64,000 nucleotides of DNA from Firmicutes bacterium UBA1764. GTDB taxonomy: Bacteria > Bacillota > Clostridia > Peptostreptococcales > Anaerovoracaceae. This document shows, piece after piece, positions 8,164 to 17,102 of the stretch. The notes beneath the pieces were generated by a model. It searched no databases. It was not told where the DNA came from and was given only the letters and a program-made list of their open reading frames with translations. How positions within the stretch are numbered: the first letter of the stretch is position 1; each line of letters opens with the position of its first letter. The stretch covers positions 1-64,000 of the forward strand of contig DCHA01000057.1 of assembly GCA_002315535.1 (NCBI GenBank). The letters run 5' to 3'. The translations under genes were made by a program, and so were the position numbers.

Positions 8164-9294
8164 ATGACCAAAAAAATATCTACATGGGAAGCCGCATGTA
8201 TCATCACGGGATACGGAATAGGCGGCGGAGTTTTGGCAATGCCTTATCTCGCAGAAAAGAACGGAATCGTTGTTGCGATGCTGATTCTTATTGCAGCTTT
8301 TGTGCTCAGCATATTGCTGCATCTTATGATTGCGGATATTTGCCTAAAGACGGGCCCGGGCGCTCAAATCGTATCAGTCTTTTCAAAGTTCATGTTCAAG
8401 GGTAAATATAAAAAGCCTTTGACAATTCTGCTCTTTGTATTGATGGCTATTGTTTTGTTTGCAAACCTTGCCGCATATAATGCTGCGGCATCAGAGGTTA
8501 TAAACAATATAATCGGAATAGGGGATACACTCTGCGACATCATCTTTTATGTACTTGCCGCAAGTGTAGTTCTGTTTGGACTAAAGGCCGTTGCAGTCAG
8601 CGAGAAACTGATGGTTGCAATTATCTTTGCGCTTATTGCGGTTTTGGCTGTTGCATCCTTTGCGAATATCCACAATCCGCTTCCTATCAGAGCGGGAAGT
8701 CTTCATGACGGAATCAGATATTACGGCATGGCAATGCTCGCCTTCGCGGCATTCTTCTCTGTCCCGCAGGCTGTTGAGGGCCTTGGCGGCGACGAAAAAG
8801 AAATAAAGAAAGCAGTATTCCTCGGACTCGGTAATAACTTCATTATTATCACCGTGGTAATGGTATGCGCTATTCTTGCATCCCCGGAGGTTACAGAGGT
8901 TGGCATGGTTGGCTGGTCACAGGGCATCGGCCTTTGGGCAAAGATTGTCGGCGGACTCTTTACTCTCTTTGCAATGCTTACAACTTATTGGTCAGTAAGT
9001 CTTGCGCTCAAGGATATATTAATTGAGCAGACAAAACTCAACGGAAATATATGCTGGCTTATTTCTACATTGCCATCACTGATTCTTGCACTTTCAAATC
9101 TCGGAAGCTTCCTCGATTTTCTCGAGCTTGCCGGAGGCGCAATTGCAATTATTATTGCGATGCTCTTCGTGCCTTGCTATAGGCTCGCTTTAAAAGAGGT
9201 CCCCGGAGCGCTTATTAATCCGCTTTCAAAGTCATGGATACACTTCCTTGTCATGGCGGCATATATTTTAATGGGAATAGGAAATTTGATTTAG
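8164..9294 (+). CDS. Amino-acid permease (aromatic/AAAP-type)
   Basis: This 376-residue membrane protein has about eleven hydrophobic helices and most likely imports an amino acid. The N-terminus WEAACIITGYGIGGGVLAMPYLAEKNG matches the unwound first helix of APC-superfamily carriers of the tyrosine/tryptophan (HAAAP) and AAAP branches. A further mark is YYGMAMLAFAAFFSVPQAVEGLGGDEKEIKKAVFLG. It is divergent from the MalY-type enzyme and 9 bases upstream of an amidohydrolase. This fits a small amino-acid utilisation locus. The substrate is not determinable. Confidence 0.8.
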   Translation: MTKKISTWEAACIITGYGIGGGVLAMPYLAEKNGIVVAMLILIAAFVLSILLHLMIADICLKTGPGAQIVSVFSKFMFKGKYKKPLTILLFVLMAIVLFANLAAYNAAASEVINNIIGIGDTLCDIIFYVLAASVVLFGLKAVAVSEKLMVAIIFALIAVLAVASFANIHNPLPIRAGSLHDGIRYYGMAMLAFAAFFSVPQAVEGLGGDEKEIKKAVFLGLGNNFIIITVVMVCAILASPEVTEVGMVGWSQGIGLWAKIVGGLFTLFAMLTTYWSVSLALKDILIEQTKLNGNICWLISTLPSLILALSNLGSFLDFLELAGGAIAIIIAMLFVPCYRLALKEVPGALINPLSKSWIHFLVMAAYILMGIGNLI

Positions 9295-9303
9295 GGTAGC
9301 AAA

Positions 9304-10890
9304 ATGTCCACACTTTTTTACAACGGAAAAATTCACACTATGGTATCCGAGCTTGATGAAAAAAGCTGGATGCTGGTTCGCTCCGGCAAAATCGAAAGGA
9401 TGGGCACCGGAGAGCCTGATGGTGATTTAAAGTATAAAGAAAAAATTGATCTCGGAGGAAAGCATGTATATCCTTGCTTGATTGATGCTCATGTCCACAT
9501 GCTGCTGACCATTGCTGTTATGGCAATGGGCTTTAGCGCGTGTGAGATTACAAGCGAGGGGGTTCGTCCGAATACGATTAAGGGCGTCGGCGAGCGGATT
9601 CGCAGCTACGCCGAAAAGCAAAAGCCCGGAGCTGTCATTGCGCTGAATAATTATATTCTGACCGCAATTGACGAGCTGCGCATGCCGACAAAGGATGAGC
9701 TTGATGACTGGGCAGGCGGCAGAGCCATCGTAGTATACAGCATTGATGGTCACAGCACATCGCTTTCCACTAAGATGCTTGAGCTTGTCGGGCTTGATCC
9801 GGCAAAATCTAACGGCGTTCTGCAGGGCGAGGAAAACGAGAGGATGCAGGGGCAGATTGTAAATAAGATAAGCTCGCTGATCAGCCTTCCGATGCTTGCA
9901 AAGGGAATTGCGAATTTTCATAATTATTGTGCGGACTACGGAATCAATATTGTCGGCGCGCTCGAGGGAAATGCAAATTGTGACAAGGATCCTATCACAG
10001 AGCTGGCGGTTAAGCTTGCGAGACATTTTGATGTCGGCGTCAGACTGTATCTGCAGTACACCGATATCAATAAGGTTCGCCCGTACGAAAAATACATGAA
10101 GAAAAAGCGTGTCGGCGGCTGCGGTGAATGGGAAACCGATGGTGCCAGCGGATCGCACTCTGCGGCATTTAGAGCGCCGTATAAGGACAACGGAATTATC
10201 GCAGGCACCTACTATACTCAGGATCAATTTGACGGCTTTGTAAAAAGCTACGCAGATGAAGGCTACCAGATTGCGACACACGCAATCGGCGAGCTTGCAA
10301 TAGAGCAGGTCCTGAATGCATATGATAAAAATGAAAACGGCAGATTCTTTAGAATAGAGCATTGCGAGTTCCATGATGATGACGCATTCGAGAGGCTCGC
10401 AAAGGGACGCTATGCAGTCATGATGCAGCCCGGCTATGCATGGATAGATAAAAGATATCTTCACACATACGAACAATTCCTAAACGAAGATATTTGCGCA
10501 AGACTTAAATTCAAAAAGCTACTTGATGCCGGAGTTTGCGTATGCGGTTCATCCGATGCTCCTGTTCAGGACATGGATCCGTATCTGCAAATGCTTGGAG
10601 AGACTCAGTTCTATAACGAGGCAGAATCAATTACCCCGTATCAGGCTCTGTGTACATATACAAAGAATGCGGCAAGGGCAATTGAGGAAGAGGACGAGTA
10701 CGGAAGCCTCGAAGAGGGTAAGACCGCCGATTTCTTTACTGCGGATAAGGACTTCTTCAGTCTCAGTCCGGAGCAAATCGCTGATTTCAGACCGCTGCAA
10801 ACCTACTACGGCGGTAAGCCCTGCAAGCGCTATAAAGGCACAATGCTTGAGCTTGCAAGGATGATGTTAGGCAAAGCAAAGTTAATATAA
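9304..10890 (+). CDS. YtcJ-type metal-dependent amidohydrolase
   Basis: This 528-residue amidohydrolase-3 family enzyme hydrolyses an amide-like bond using a metal site. The metal-binding strand-1 motif is DAHVHM (about 61-66). Later ligands are seen in YQIATHAIGELAIEQVLNAYD, FRIEHCEFHDDDAFERL and CGSSDAPVQDMDPYLQML. The C-terminal half returns to the small beta domain (YGSLEEGKTADFFTADKDFF). It is translated just after the permease (9-base gap), so the imported compound or a derivative may be its substrate. YtcJ relatives act on N-acylated amino acids, amides or formamides; no specific substrate is claimed. Confidence 0.85.
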   Translation: MSTLFYNGKIHTMVSELDEKSWMLVRSGKIERMGTGEPDGDLKYKEKIDLGGKHVYPCLIDAHVHMLLTIAVMAMGFSACEITSEGVRPNTIKGVGERIRSYAEKQKPGAVIALNNYILTAIDELRMPTKDELDDWAGGRAIVVYSIDGHSTSLSTKMLELVGLDPAKSNGVLQGEENERMQGQIVNKISSLISLPMLAKGIANFHNYCADYGINIVGALEGNANCDKDPITELAVKLARHFDVGVRLYLQYTDINKVRPYEKYMKKKRVGGCGEWETDGASGSHSAAFRAPYKDNGIIAGTYYTQDQFDGFVKSYADEGYQIATHAIGELAIEQVLNAYDKNENGRFFRIEHCEFHDDDAFERLAKGRYAVMMQPGYAWIDKRYLHTYEQFLNEDICARLKFKKLLDAGVCVCGSSDAPVQDMDPYLQMLGETQFYNEAESITPYQALCTYTKNAARAIEEEDEYGSLEEGKTADFFTADKDFFSLSPEQIADFRPLQTYYGGKPCKRYKGTMLELARMMLGKAKLI

Positions 10891-10953
10891 GCGTACCAGC
10901 ATAATGAATCAAATAGTTCGCTGATTTAGAGTGAGACTTTTAATTAGTAGGAA

Positions 10954-10993
10954 AAACAATCCGCAGGATAATAATCTATCCTGCGGATTGTTT
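10954..10993. terminator. Long perfect hairpin after the amidohydrolase
   Basis: Arms of 17 bases (AAACAATCCGCAGGATA and its exact complement) flank the loop ATAATC. It lies 63 bases after the amidohydrolase stop and just before the remnant regulator. The T-tract is short, but the stem is very stable; it is probably a transcription barrier. Confidence 0.7.
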
Positions 10994-11050
10994 AATTAAT
11001 ATAAAAAGAGTGAAATTTAATTATACTAAACCTAATGCCATCCACAATAA

Positions 11051-11518
11051 TACAGATGCTTCAACAGCGATGATGTTAACTACCATATTCGTGAAAGACC
11101 GACAGATATTACATTGCTGGCGAAGACTTTCTTTGAAGAATACTATTCCGCTTTTAACTTTGATAAAACATACATCCCAATAGAATTGCTGCCGCTTTTG
11201 CATCAATATAATTGGCCCGGAAATATCAGGCAATTAAAGGCTTTTGTCGAGATGGTGTCTGTCTTATCTGATAATGGGAAAGTTGATATAGCAGTGTTTA
11301 ATAAAGCCATAGAAGAGTTGCCATTCTCATCGAATAACAATGGGGCTGATGAAAATAATAGTATACCTAAAGTATCGTCTTTAAGAAAAATAGAAGAAGA
11401 ACAAATCCGTTATGTTTATAAAAAGCATAACGGAAACCTCTCGAAAATCAGGGAGGAGCTTGGAATCAGCAGAACAACGCTTTGGAAGAGGCTAAAGGAG
11501 TTGGGAATAACAGAATAA
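11051..11518 (+). pseudogene. Remnant of a sigma-54-dependent activator (C-terminal fragment)
   Basis: This is the tail of an enhancer-binding protein like the intact one at 11565-13529. Reading in frame from just after a stop at 11048-11050 gives FNSDDVNYHIRERPTDITLL, which resembles the AAA+ stretch around [20 protein letters not shown] of the neighbour with roughly ten residues deleted. It continues through QYNWPGNIRQLKAFVEMVSVLSDNG to a Fis-type helix-turn-helix ending [15 protein letters not shown]. The whole N-terminal half, Walker motifs and GAFTGA loop are absent. A short DNA-binding product from an internal start (for example the TTG at 11114) cannot be excluded. Confidence 0.8.
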
Positions 11519-11520
11519 AT

Positions 11521-11552
11521 AAAGCCCGGGTTCATAATTGAACTCGGGCTTT
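11521..11552. terminator. Bidirectional terminator between the two regulator genes
   Basis: Fourteen-base arms (AAAGCCCGGGTTCA and TGAACTCGGGCTTT, one G-T pair) enclose TAAT. It separates the converging remnant and intact regulator genes and can serve both strands. Confidence 0.85.
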
Positions 11553-11564
11553 ACTAACGATTGA

Positions 11565-13529
11565 TTACGAAAAAATACTTTTATCTAATCCCATCTCTTT
11601 AAGTCTTTTCCAAAGGGTGGTTCTGCTGATTTGGAGCTCTTCACAGCACACTTTGATATTGCCATGGTGCTTTAAATATGCTTCCTTAACGGCATCTTCT
11701 GATGCCTTCTTTTTTATTTCTTTGTCAGTAAGATTTGATTTGCCTTTTTCATCGTAATTTACATTGTTGATGTTTAATTGTTCTTTAGATTTAAGCACAG
11801 GAAGGTTAGATAATTGATATCTGACTTCAGTTTCCGTAATAAAACCATTATCGGATAAAACCGCTATTCTTTCAATAAAGGCTTTAAGCTGTCTTACATT
11901 TCCGGGCCAATTATATTCGGTAATACACTTAATTTGTGCTTTAGGGATAGGATAGTTGTATCCGAATTCTTTATATTTTTCCTCAAGGAATCTACATGCT
12001 AGAAGGTAAACATCATTACCTCTATTTCGAAGCGGTGGAAGGAATAACGGAAGGACGTCAAGTCTATAGAAAAGGTCATCTCTGAAACTTCCATCCCTAA
12101 CGCTTTCTATTAAGTCTCTGTTACTTGCGCAAATAATCCTATTGTTGATAGGGATGAGCTGAGTCCCTCCTAAACGGCAAATTTGTTTTTCCTGAATAAA
12201 TCTTAATAGCTTTGATTGGAGTGACATGGGCATGGTTGATATTTCATCCAAAAAAAGTGTCCCATTATGAGATAGCTCAATCAATCCGGCCTTTCCTTGC
12301 TTTTTTGCCCCGGTAAAAGCACCTTCCTCGTAACCGAACAGTTCGCTTTCAAGTAAGGTTTCCGGTAATGCTGCACAGTTTATTGCGACAAAGGGTCCGT
12401 TTGCAAAAGGGCTTGCATTGTGAATGCTTTGCGCAAGAACTTCTTTTCCGGTACCGCTTTCGCCGGTGATGAGTATAGTGCTGTTTGTGGATGCATATCG
12501 CTTGGATTGTCTGCGTAGTTCATTCATTCCGGAGTCCGAGGTAATAATATCCGCAAAGTAACTTGTTGCGGTAAAGTTTTGCTCTGCGATTTTTTTTCGT
12601 ATCTGTTGCTCTTTCTTTTGCAGTTCAGAAATGTTAGTTATTGTTCGAACCTTCGCAATGATATCAGTTGAAAAGGATGGCAGGGAGTTGATGGCATATT
12701 TTTTCCCTTGGAATTCAATAATTTCATTATCATTGCAATTAATCATATGAGATAATACGGGCCATCTGTATTTTATGTAGTTTGGGTAATGCCCGATTAT
12801 AGCCTCTCTGTTTAATTTAAAAATATTTAACAAAATATCGTTGCATTCAACGACTCTGTCATTATCATCAATAGCAATAATACCATCTGAAAGCTTGTTA
12901 AAGCTCTCGGACAGAGCGGTTCTGTACGCAAGTCTTTTTCTGTATGTAATTCCCTCATCTATTGCCCTTTGGAAGGTGTCTTTAATATTGTCTTTTTGGA
13001 ATGGAACAAATATTACATCTAGTCCATTGTTTTCGCAGGAATTTGAGACAGACGAAACAGATGTAATTACTCTGTTCAATCCTGCCTCTTTTACAACAAC
13101 ACTGTAATCTCTTTCGAAATCCATTTGCTCTGCATAGTAGGGTACAATTTCAACCCCTGATACTTGAGATAACAGGTTGACATCGTATATTTTAGGGCTT
13201 CCTTTGAACTGAATGAACATTATCGGAGATTTATTAGTTTTGCAGTTGTTATTTAGTGCAAGTGCAAAATCAAAAAGATCCAAATCCAAATCAACAACCG
13301 GAATATCGACAGATTGTCTTATAAAGGCTGCTGAGTTAAATCTTGCAATGAAAGCTGTAATATCAGGATTGTCATGCAATATTTTAACTGCAATAGGTCC
13401 GGATTCTTTAAATTTTCCTTCAGACAATACCAATTCGATGTTCATTTCGTTAGCAACACTTTCAATGGTCTGTATTAAGAGTTCTGATCGATTAGGTAAA
13501 AAGACGCATATTTTATTTTTTTCAACCAT
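11565..13529 (-). CDS. PrpR-type sigma-54-dependent transcriptional activator
   Basis: This 654-residue enhancer-binding protein opens sigma-54 promoters by ATP hydrolysis. Residues about 1-195 form a PrpR-N-type sensor domain, then a PAS domain (about 210-310, [17 protein letters not shown]), then the AAA+ domain with Walker A GESGTGKE (near 355), the sigma-54 contact loop GAFTGA, Walker [10 protein letters not shown], and a C-terminal Fis-type helix-turn-helix ([20 protein letters not shown]). PrpR-N domains sense small organic acids or their CoA-pathway metabolites. It is divergent from the CoA-transferase operon, whose promoter is a near-perfect sigma-54 site, so it is very probably the activator of that operon. 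Confidence 0.93.
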   Translation of the reverse strand: MVEKNKICVFLPNRSELLIQTIESVANEMNIELVLSEGKFKESGPIAVKILHDNPDITAFIARFNSAAFIRQSVDIPVVDLDLDLFDFALALNNNCKTNKSPIMFIQFKGSPKIYDVNLLSQVSGVEIVPYYAEQMDFERDYSVVVKEAGLNRVITSVSSVSNSCENNGLDVIFVPFQKDNIKDTFQRAIDEGITYRKRLAYRTALSESFNKLSDGIIAIDDNDRVVECNDILLNIFKLNREAIIGHYPNYIKYRWPVLSHMINCNDNEIIEFQGKKYAINSLPSFSTDIIAKVRTITNISELQKKEQQIRKKIAEQNFTATSYFADIITSDSGMNELRRQSKRYASTNSTILITGESGTGKEVLAQSIHNASPFANGPFVAINCAALPETLLESELFGYEEGAFTGAKKQGKAGLIELSHNGTLFLDEISTMPMSLQSKLLRFIQEKQICRLGGTQLIPINNRIICASNRDLIESVRDGSFRDDLFYRLDVLPLFLPPLRNRGNDVYLLACRFLEEKYKEFGYNYPIPKAQIKCITEYNWPGNVRQLKAFIERIAVLSDNGFITETEVRYQLSNLPVLKSKEQLNINNVNYDEKGKSNLTDKEIKKKASEDAVKEAYLKHHGNIKVCCEELQISRTTLWKRLKEMGLDKSIFS

Positions 13530-13570
13530 AATAATGACCTCTTGTAATTATTTCTACAGTGTTGGTTGCT

Positions 13571-13596
13571 AATATGTTAAATATTATTAACATATT
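13571..13596. promoter_or_regulatory. Candidate upstream activator site 1 (inverted repeat)
   Basis: Ten-base arms AATATGTTAA and TTAACATATT surround ATATTA. It is centred about 175 bases upstream of the predicted sigma-54 transcription start and just upstream of the regulator gene, a usual place for enhancer-binding protein sites. Confidence 0.6.
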
Positions 13597-13602
13597 GACA
13601 TC

Positions 13603-13631
13603 ATTGTTTAACATTATGTTAATTTTGTCAA
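13603..13631 (-). promoter_or_regulatory. Promoter of the PrpR-type regulator, with operator
   Basis: On the minus strand TTGACA and AACAAT are 17 bases apart. The palindrome TTAACATTATGTTAA (13608-13622) lies in the spacer and touches the -10, so the regulator would probably shut off its own promoter when bound. Confidence 0.55.
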
Positions 13632-13666
13632 GTGTTAAATAGAGCTGTATTAGCACAATGTTAAAT
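13608..13666. promoter_or_regulatory. Candidate upstream activator sites 2-4
   Basis: The palindrome TTAACATTATGTTAA (13608-13622) is centred about 31 bases, three helical turns, from site 1. Two further TGTTAAAT half-sites lie at 13633-13640 and 13659-13666. The shared TGTTAA core suggests one protein, most likely the divergently encoded activator. Confidence 0.5.
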
Positions 13667-13732
13667 AATAAACTATCAACAATATCCTATCTGCAAGATT
13701 AGAAGGCATATTTAACAAGGGGAAAATAAAAA

Positions 13733-13749
13733 TGGCACAACTTTTGCAT
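13733..13749 (+). promoter_or_regulatory. Sigma-54 (-24/-12) promoter of the CoA-transferase operon
   Basis: TGGCACAACTTTTGCAT matches the sigma-54 consensus TGGCAC-N5-TTGCA at every conserved base, with the invariant GG and GC separated by 10 bases. Transcription should start near 13760, about 65 bases before the CoA-transferase ATG. Confidence 0.9.
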
Positions 13750-13826
13750 TAAGAAACAGATAGTTAAATAATTATCGCCCAAACCCGGGACGGGTGGTAA
13801 TAGAAAAATTGTTTTAGGAGGAAAAC

Positions 13827-15038
13827 ATGGGAAACATTTTTGATGGCTTAAAAGTAATTGACATCACCAATAATCTCGCAGGTCCGCTTTGCGCACAACT
13901 GTTTGGAGATTATGGCGCTGAAGTTATTAAAGTTGAACGTCCAGGCGCTGGAGACGATTCCAGAGGACTTGCTCCAAAGATTGAGGGAGTATCACTCTTT
14001 CCACAGTGGTCAGCAAGAAACAAAAAATCAGTAACACTTGCGCTTGATGATCCAAGAGCACAAAAGATAATTCTTGAAATGGCAAAAGAGGCTGACGTAT
14101 TTATTGAGTCCTATAAGCCGGGCATGATGAAGAAGTTCAACCTTGATTATGAAGCAGTATCAAAGGTAAACCCGGGAATTGTTTACGCATCTATTTCCGT
14201 AGCTGGACAGGTTGGCCCAAAGAGCAAGGTTCCTGGATTTGATATCATTGCTCAGGCAATGTCAGGATTCATGGATAATACCGGTGAAAAGACCGGCAAC
14301 CCGACAAAGTGCGGAACAGTAATAGGCGACTATGTTGGCGGACTTAATGCATTTGCCTCCATTTTGGCAGCACTGTTATACAAGCAAAAGACAGGCGAAG
14401 GACAGTATTGTGATGTATCACTTTTAGCTGGACTTGTTGGTGTTAATACACTTATCGACAGAGCTGCAACACTTGGAGATAATCCAACAAGAAGCGGTAA
14501 CCACCACGGTTCTATGGCTCCTTATGGTCTGTACAATGGTAATAATGGCCAGAGCTGTATCATAGCAGCTTATACAGGCAAGATGTGGCCAAATCTTTGC
14601 CAGGTAATCGGACAGCCGGAACTTGCAACAGATCCAAGATTCGACAGCAATGTAACACGTACAAAGAATATCGGACAGCTTGTTGAAGTATTAGAGACAT
14701 GGCTTAAGACATTCGATGATATCGATGAACCGGTTAAGCTTATGGCTGATGCAGGAATCGCAACATGCAAGGTTTATACAACTCAGGATGTAGCAGACGA
14801 TCCGGAATACAGAAACCTCGGTCTTATCGTAGATATGGATACTCCACCATCACTTCAGGGCAAGAGAGACAAGGTTACAACAAGAGGTTCTTGGTTCAAG
14901 TTCAGCAAGTGCCAGCCGGTTTATCACCGTGCACCAGACCTTGGTGAGCACAACGAAGAAATACTTCTCAAGTATATTTCCAAGGAAGAACTCGATCAGT
15001 GCTTAGCAGATTGGGCCGGAAAGTTTAAGAAGCAGTAA
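13827..15038 (+). CDS. CaiB/BaiF family CoA-transferase (first copy)
   Basis: This 403-residue class III CoA-transferase moves CoA between carboxylic acids. The N-terminal Rossmann part (GLKVIDITNNLAGPLCAQLFGDYGAEVIKVE) and GFDIIAQAMSG are family hallmarks; the catalytic aspartate lies in GTVIGDYVGG (Asp168). It is the first gene after the sigma-54 promoter, with a GGAGG site. Its successors (crotonase, acyl-CoA dehydrogenase) resemble the carnitine-type order CaiB-CaiD-CaiA, so it probably activates the acid that the pathway transforms. The paralogue at 22338-23531 carries the catalytic Asp at the same residue number. The substrate is unknown. Confidence 0.9.
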   Translation: MGNIFDGLKVIDITNNLAGPLCAQLFGDYGAEVIKVERPGAGDDSRGLAPKIEGVSLFPQWSARNKKSVTLALDDPRAQKIILEMAKEADVFIESYKPGMMKKFNLDYEAVSKVNPGIVYASISVAGQVGPKSKVPGFDIIAQAMSGFMDNTGEKTGNPTKCGTVIGDYVGGLNAFASILAALLYKQKTGEGQYCDVSLLAGLVGVNTLIDRAATLGDNPTRSGNHHGSMAPYGLYNGNNGQSCIIAAYTGKMWPNLCQVIGQPELATDPRFDSNVTRTKNIGQLVEVLETWLKTFDDIDEPVKLMADAGIATCKVYTTQDVADDPEYRNLGLIVDMDTPPSLQGKRDKVTTRGSWFKFSKCQPVYHRAPDLGEHNEEILLKYISKEELDQCLADWAGKFKKQ

Positions 15039-15065
15039 AACGTATTATTATTCAGGAGGATGAAT

Positions 15066-15866
15066 ATGTACACTAGCCAATGTGAAAATATAGCATTTAG
15101 CGTAGATGAAAGAGGCATTGCAACTGTAGCACTCAATAGAGAGGAAGCTCTCAATGCACTTACCTGGGATATGGAACAGGAGCTTGCAAATGTATTTAAC
15201 TATTGCTCAACCGCTGAGGAAGTAAGAGTTGTTGTATTAACAGGTGCCGGAAAGCATTTCTGCGCAGGCGGAGACATCAAGGCATTTAAGAAGAGAATTG
15301 ATGCCGGTGAGGCTCTCCCTCAAACAGGCGTTCGTTATGTAGGTGCCGCAGCAAAGGCTATCAGATTCTGCAACAAGCCGGTTATTGCAAAGATAAACGG
15401 AGCAGCAACAGGTGCCGGAAGTGCATTTACATTTGCCTGTGATTTCCGTGTAGGCGATGTAAAGACAAAGATTGGTGCAGGCTTTACAGGAATGGGATTC
15501 TCCGGAGACACAAACGGAGTTTACACCCTTTCAAAGCTTATTGGCCCAATGAGAGCAACAGAATTTTATATGCTTGCGCAGACGCTCACAGCAGAGGAAG
15601 CATTCCAGCTTGGAATCTTAAACAGACTCGCTGAAGAAGGAAAGCTTGATGAAGAAGTTGATAAGCTCGCAGCAAAGCTTGCAAACAGCCCAACAACTGC
15701 ATTCACTTTCCAGAAGAAGATGATTAATCTTATCAACTACACAGACATGGATCTTCAGACAGAATTTGAGGCAAACTTCATGCCTGCATGTTCAAAGACA
15801 GCAGACCATGCAGAAGCAGTTAATGCTTTCCTTGAAAAGAGAGCTCCAAAGTTTACAGGCAAATAG
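15066..15866 (+). CDS. Crotonase-family enzyme, probably enoyl-CoA isomerase rather than hydratase
   Basis: This 266-residue crotonase-fold protein acts on an acyl-CoA thioester. The oxyanion-hole stretches are present (HFCAGGDIKAF and INGAATGAGSAFTFACD). The two glutamates that hydratases need are not: the first is replaced in GAGSAF, and the second in FTGMGFSGDTNG. An Asp (about 148) in the latter matches the position used by PaaG-type and delta3-delta2 isomerases. I start at the ATG six bases after AGGAGG, two codons inside an earlier ATG that abuts that site. It lies between CoA-transferase and acyl-CoA dehydrogenase. A hydrolase or other crotonase chemistry remains possible. Confidence 0.85.
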   Translation: MYTSQCENIAFSVDERGIATVALNREEALNALTWDMEQELANVFNYCSTAEEVRVVVLTGAGKHFCAGGDIKAFKKRIDAGEALPQTGVRYVGAAAKAIRFCNKPVIAKINGAATGAGSAFTFACDFRVGDVKTKIGAGFTGMGFSGDTNGVYTLSKLIGPMRATEFYMLAQTLTAEEAFQLGILNRLAEEGKLDEEVDKLAAKLANSPTTAFTFQKKMINLINYTDMDLQTEFEANFMPACSKTADHAEAVNAFLEKRAPKFTGK

Positions 15867-15900
15867 CTATAGTTTTACTAATTTATTAAGGAGAAAAAAA

Positions 15901-17049
15901 ATGGATTATAACTTTACAGAGGATCAACTCGGTTTAAAAGAAATGACCAGAGACTTTGCGAATAAGGTTCTTATTCCGCAGGCAGCAGAAGCTGACAGAA
16001 AAGGCGAATTCATGGCTGATGCTTTTGCAGAAGCAGCAAAGATGGGTATTACATGCCTTGACCTCCCAGAAGAATGGGGTGGAGCAGGCGTAGATCTTCT
16101 TACTACAGCTTTAGTAAGAGAAGAGCTTTCTCGTGGTGATGCAGGCTTTAGCTCAGCAGTTGGCGCATGCGGTCTTGGCTTTAAGCCAATAAACTTCGCA
16201 GGAACAGAAGCACAGAAAAAAGCATATGCAGATGTTGTAACAGGTGGCGGACTCCTTGCACTCGGACTTACAGAACCGGAAGCTGGATCAGACGTTGCAA
16301 ATAATAAGACTACTGCAGTTAAGAAGGGTGACAAGTACATTCTTAACGGAAGAAAGTGCTTCATTACAAACGCTCCAATTGCTGACATTATTACAGTATT
16401 TGCTATTACTGATAAGTCTGCCGGAGCAAAGGGCTTCTCAATGTTTATGGTTCCAAAGGGAACACCGGGACTCTCAACAGGAAAGCATGAAGACAAGATG
16501 GGTATCAGAACTTCTATGACATCTGATGTAATCATGGAGGACTGCGAAATTCCTGTAGAAAATATCATCGGTCAGGAAGGTGACGGATTCAAGATCGTAA
16601 TGCAGACACTTGACAAGGGCCGTGTATGCTGTGGTGCAAGTGCTCTGGGAATTGCTCAGGCTGCATTTGAAAATGCAATGCGTTACTCTCAGGAAAGAAT
16701 CCAGAAGGGTAAGCCAATTTGCAAGCATCAGATTATGCAGGCAAAGCTTGCTGATATGGGTATCAGACTTGAAGCAGCTCGTCAGCTCGTTTGGAGAGCA
16801 TCTATGGCATTTGATGCAAATGCTAAGGATACTTCTAAGCTTGCTTCAATGTGCAAATGCTTCGCAGGAGATATGGCAGTATATGTAACATGTGAAGCTC
16901 TTCAGGTATTCGGTGGATATGGCTACAGCAGAGAATATCCAATGGAAAAGCTTTATCGTGATGCAAAGATTACTCAGATTTTCGAAGGAACAAACGAAAT
17001 TCAGAGAACAATTATCGCCGGCAATTTAATTAAGGAATATCAGATTTAA
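15901..17049 (+). CDS. Acyl-CoA dehydrogenase (first copy)
   Basis: This 382-residue FAD enzyme inserts or reduces the alpha-beta double bond of an acyl-CoA and exchanges electrons with Etf. Family marks: GLTEPEAGSDVANNKT, FITNAPIADI, KMGIRTSMTSDVIMEDCEIP, QVFGGYGYSREYPMEKLYRDAKI, and the catalytic glutamate in FEGTNEIQ (Glu362). The start follows AAGGAG; an upstream in-frame extension into the crotonase is not credible. In the operon it takes the place of CaiA, so it could work as a reductase of an unsaturated acyl-CoA, fed by the EtfAB encoded at 25.9-27.7 kb (inference). Confidence 0.92.
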   Translation: MDYNFTEDQLGLKEMTRDFANKVLIPQAAEADRKGEFMADAFAEAAKMGITCLDLPEEWGGAGVDLLTTALVREELSRGDAGFSSAVGACGLGFKPINFAGTEAQKKAYADVVTGGGLLALGLTEPEAGSDVANNKTTAVKKGDKYILNGRKCFITNAPIADIITVFAITDKSAGAKGFSMFMVPKGTPGLSTGKHEDKMGIRTSMTSDVIMEDCEIPVENIIGQEGDGFKIVMQTLDKGRVCCGASALGIAQAAFENAMRYSQERIQKGKPICKHQIMQAKLADMGIRLEAARQLVWRASMAFDANAKDTSKLASMCKCFAGDMAVYVTCEALQVFGGYGYSREYPMEKLYRDAKITQIFEGTNEIQRTIIAGNLIKEYQI

Positions 17050-17061
17050 TTGTTTGGTACG

Positions 17062-17085
17062 GGTGATGGGCGCAAGCCCATCACC
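17062..17085 (+). other. Intercistronic hairpin with GCAA loop
   Basis: A perfect 10-bp stem (GGTGATGGGC with GCCCATCACC) closes a GNRA-type tetraloop GCAA between the dehydrogenase and the next gene. No T-tract follows, so it is more likely an mRNA-stabilising or processing element than a terminator. Confidence 0.6.
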
Positions 17086-17102
17086 TGAATAAAGGAGAAA
17101 AC

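Noticed and set aside
9427..10476. Long open frame on the minus strand, 349 codons
   Set aside because: It lies wholly inside the well-supported amidohydrolase gene on the other strand, has no family resemblance and is rich in Cys and Ile, as expected of an antisense shadow.
15766..15900. Longer N-terminus of the first acyl-CoA dehydrogenase
   Set aside because: The in-frame extension overlaps the crotonase gene, has no dehydrogenase similarity, and a clear AAGGAG site precedes the ATG at 15901.
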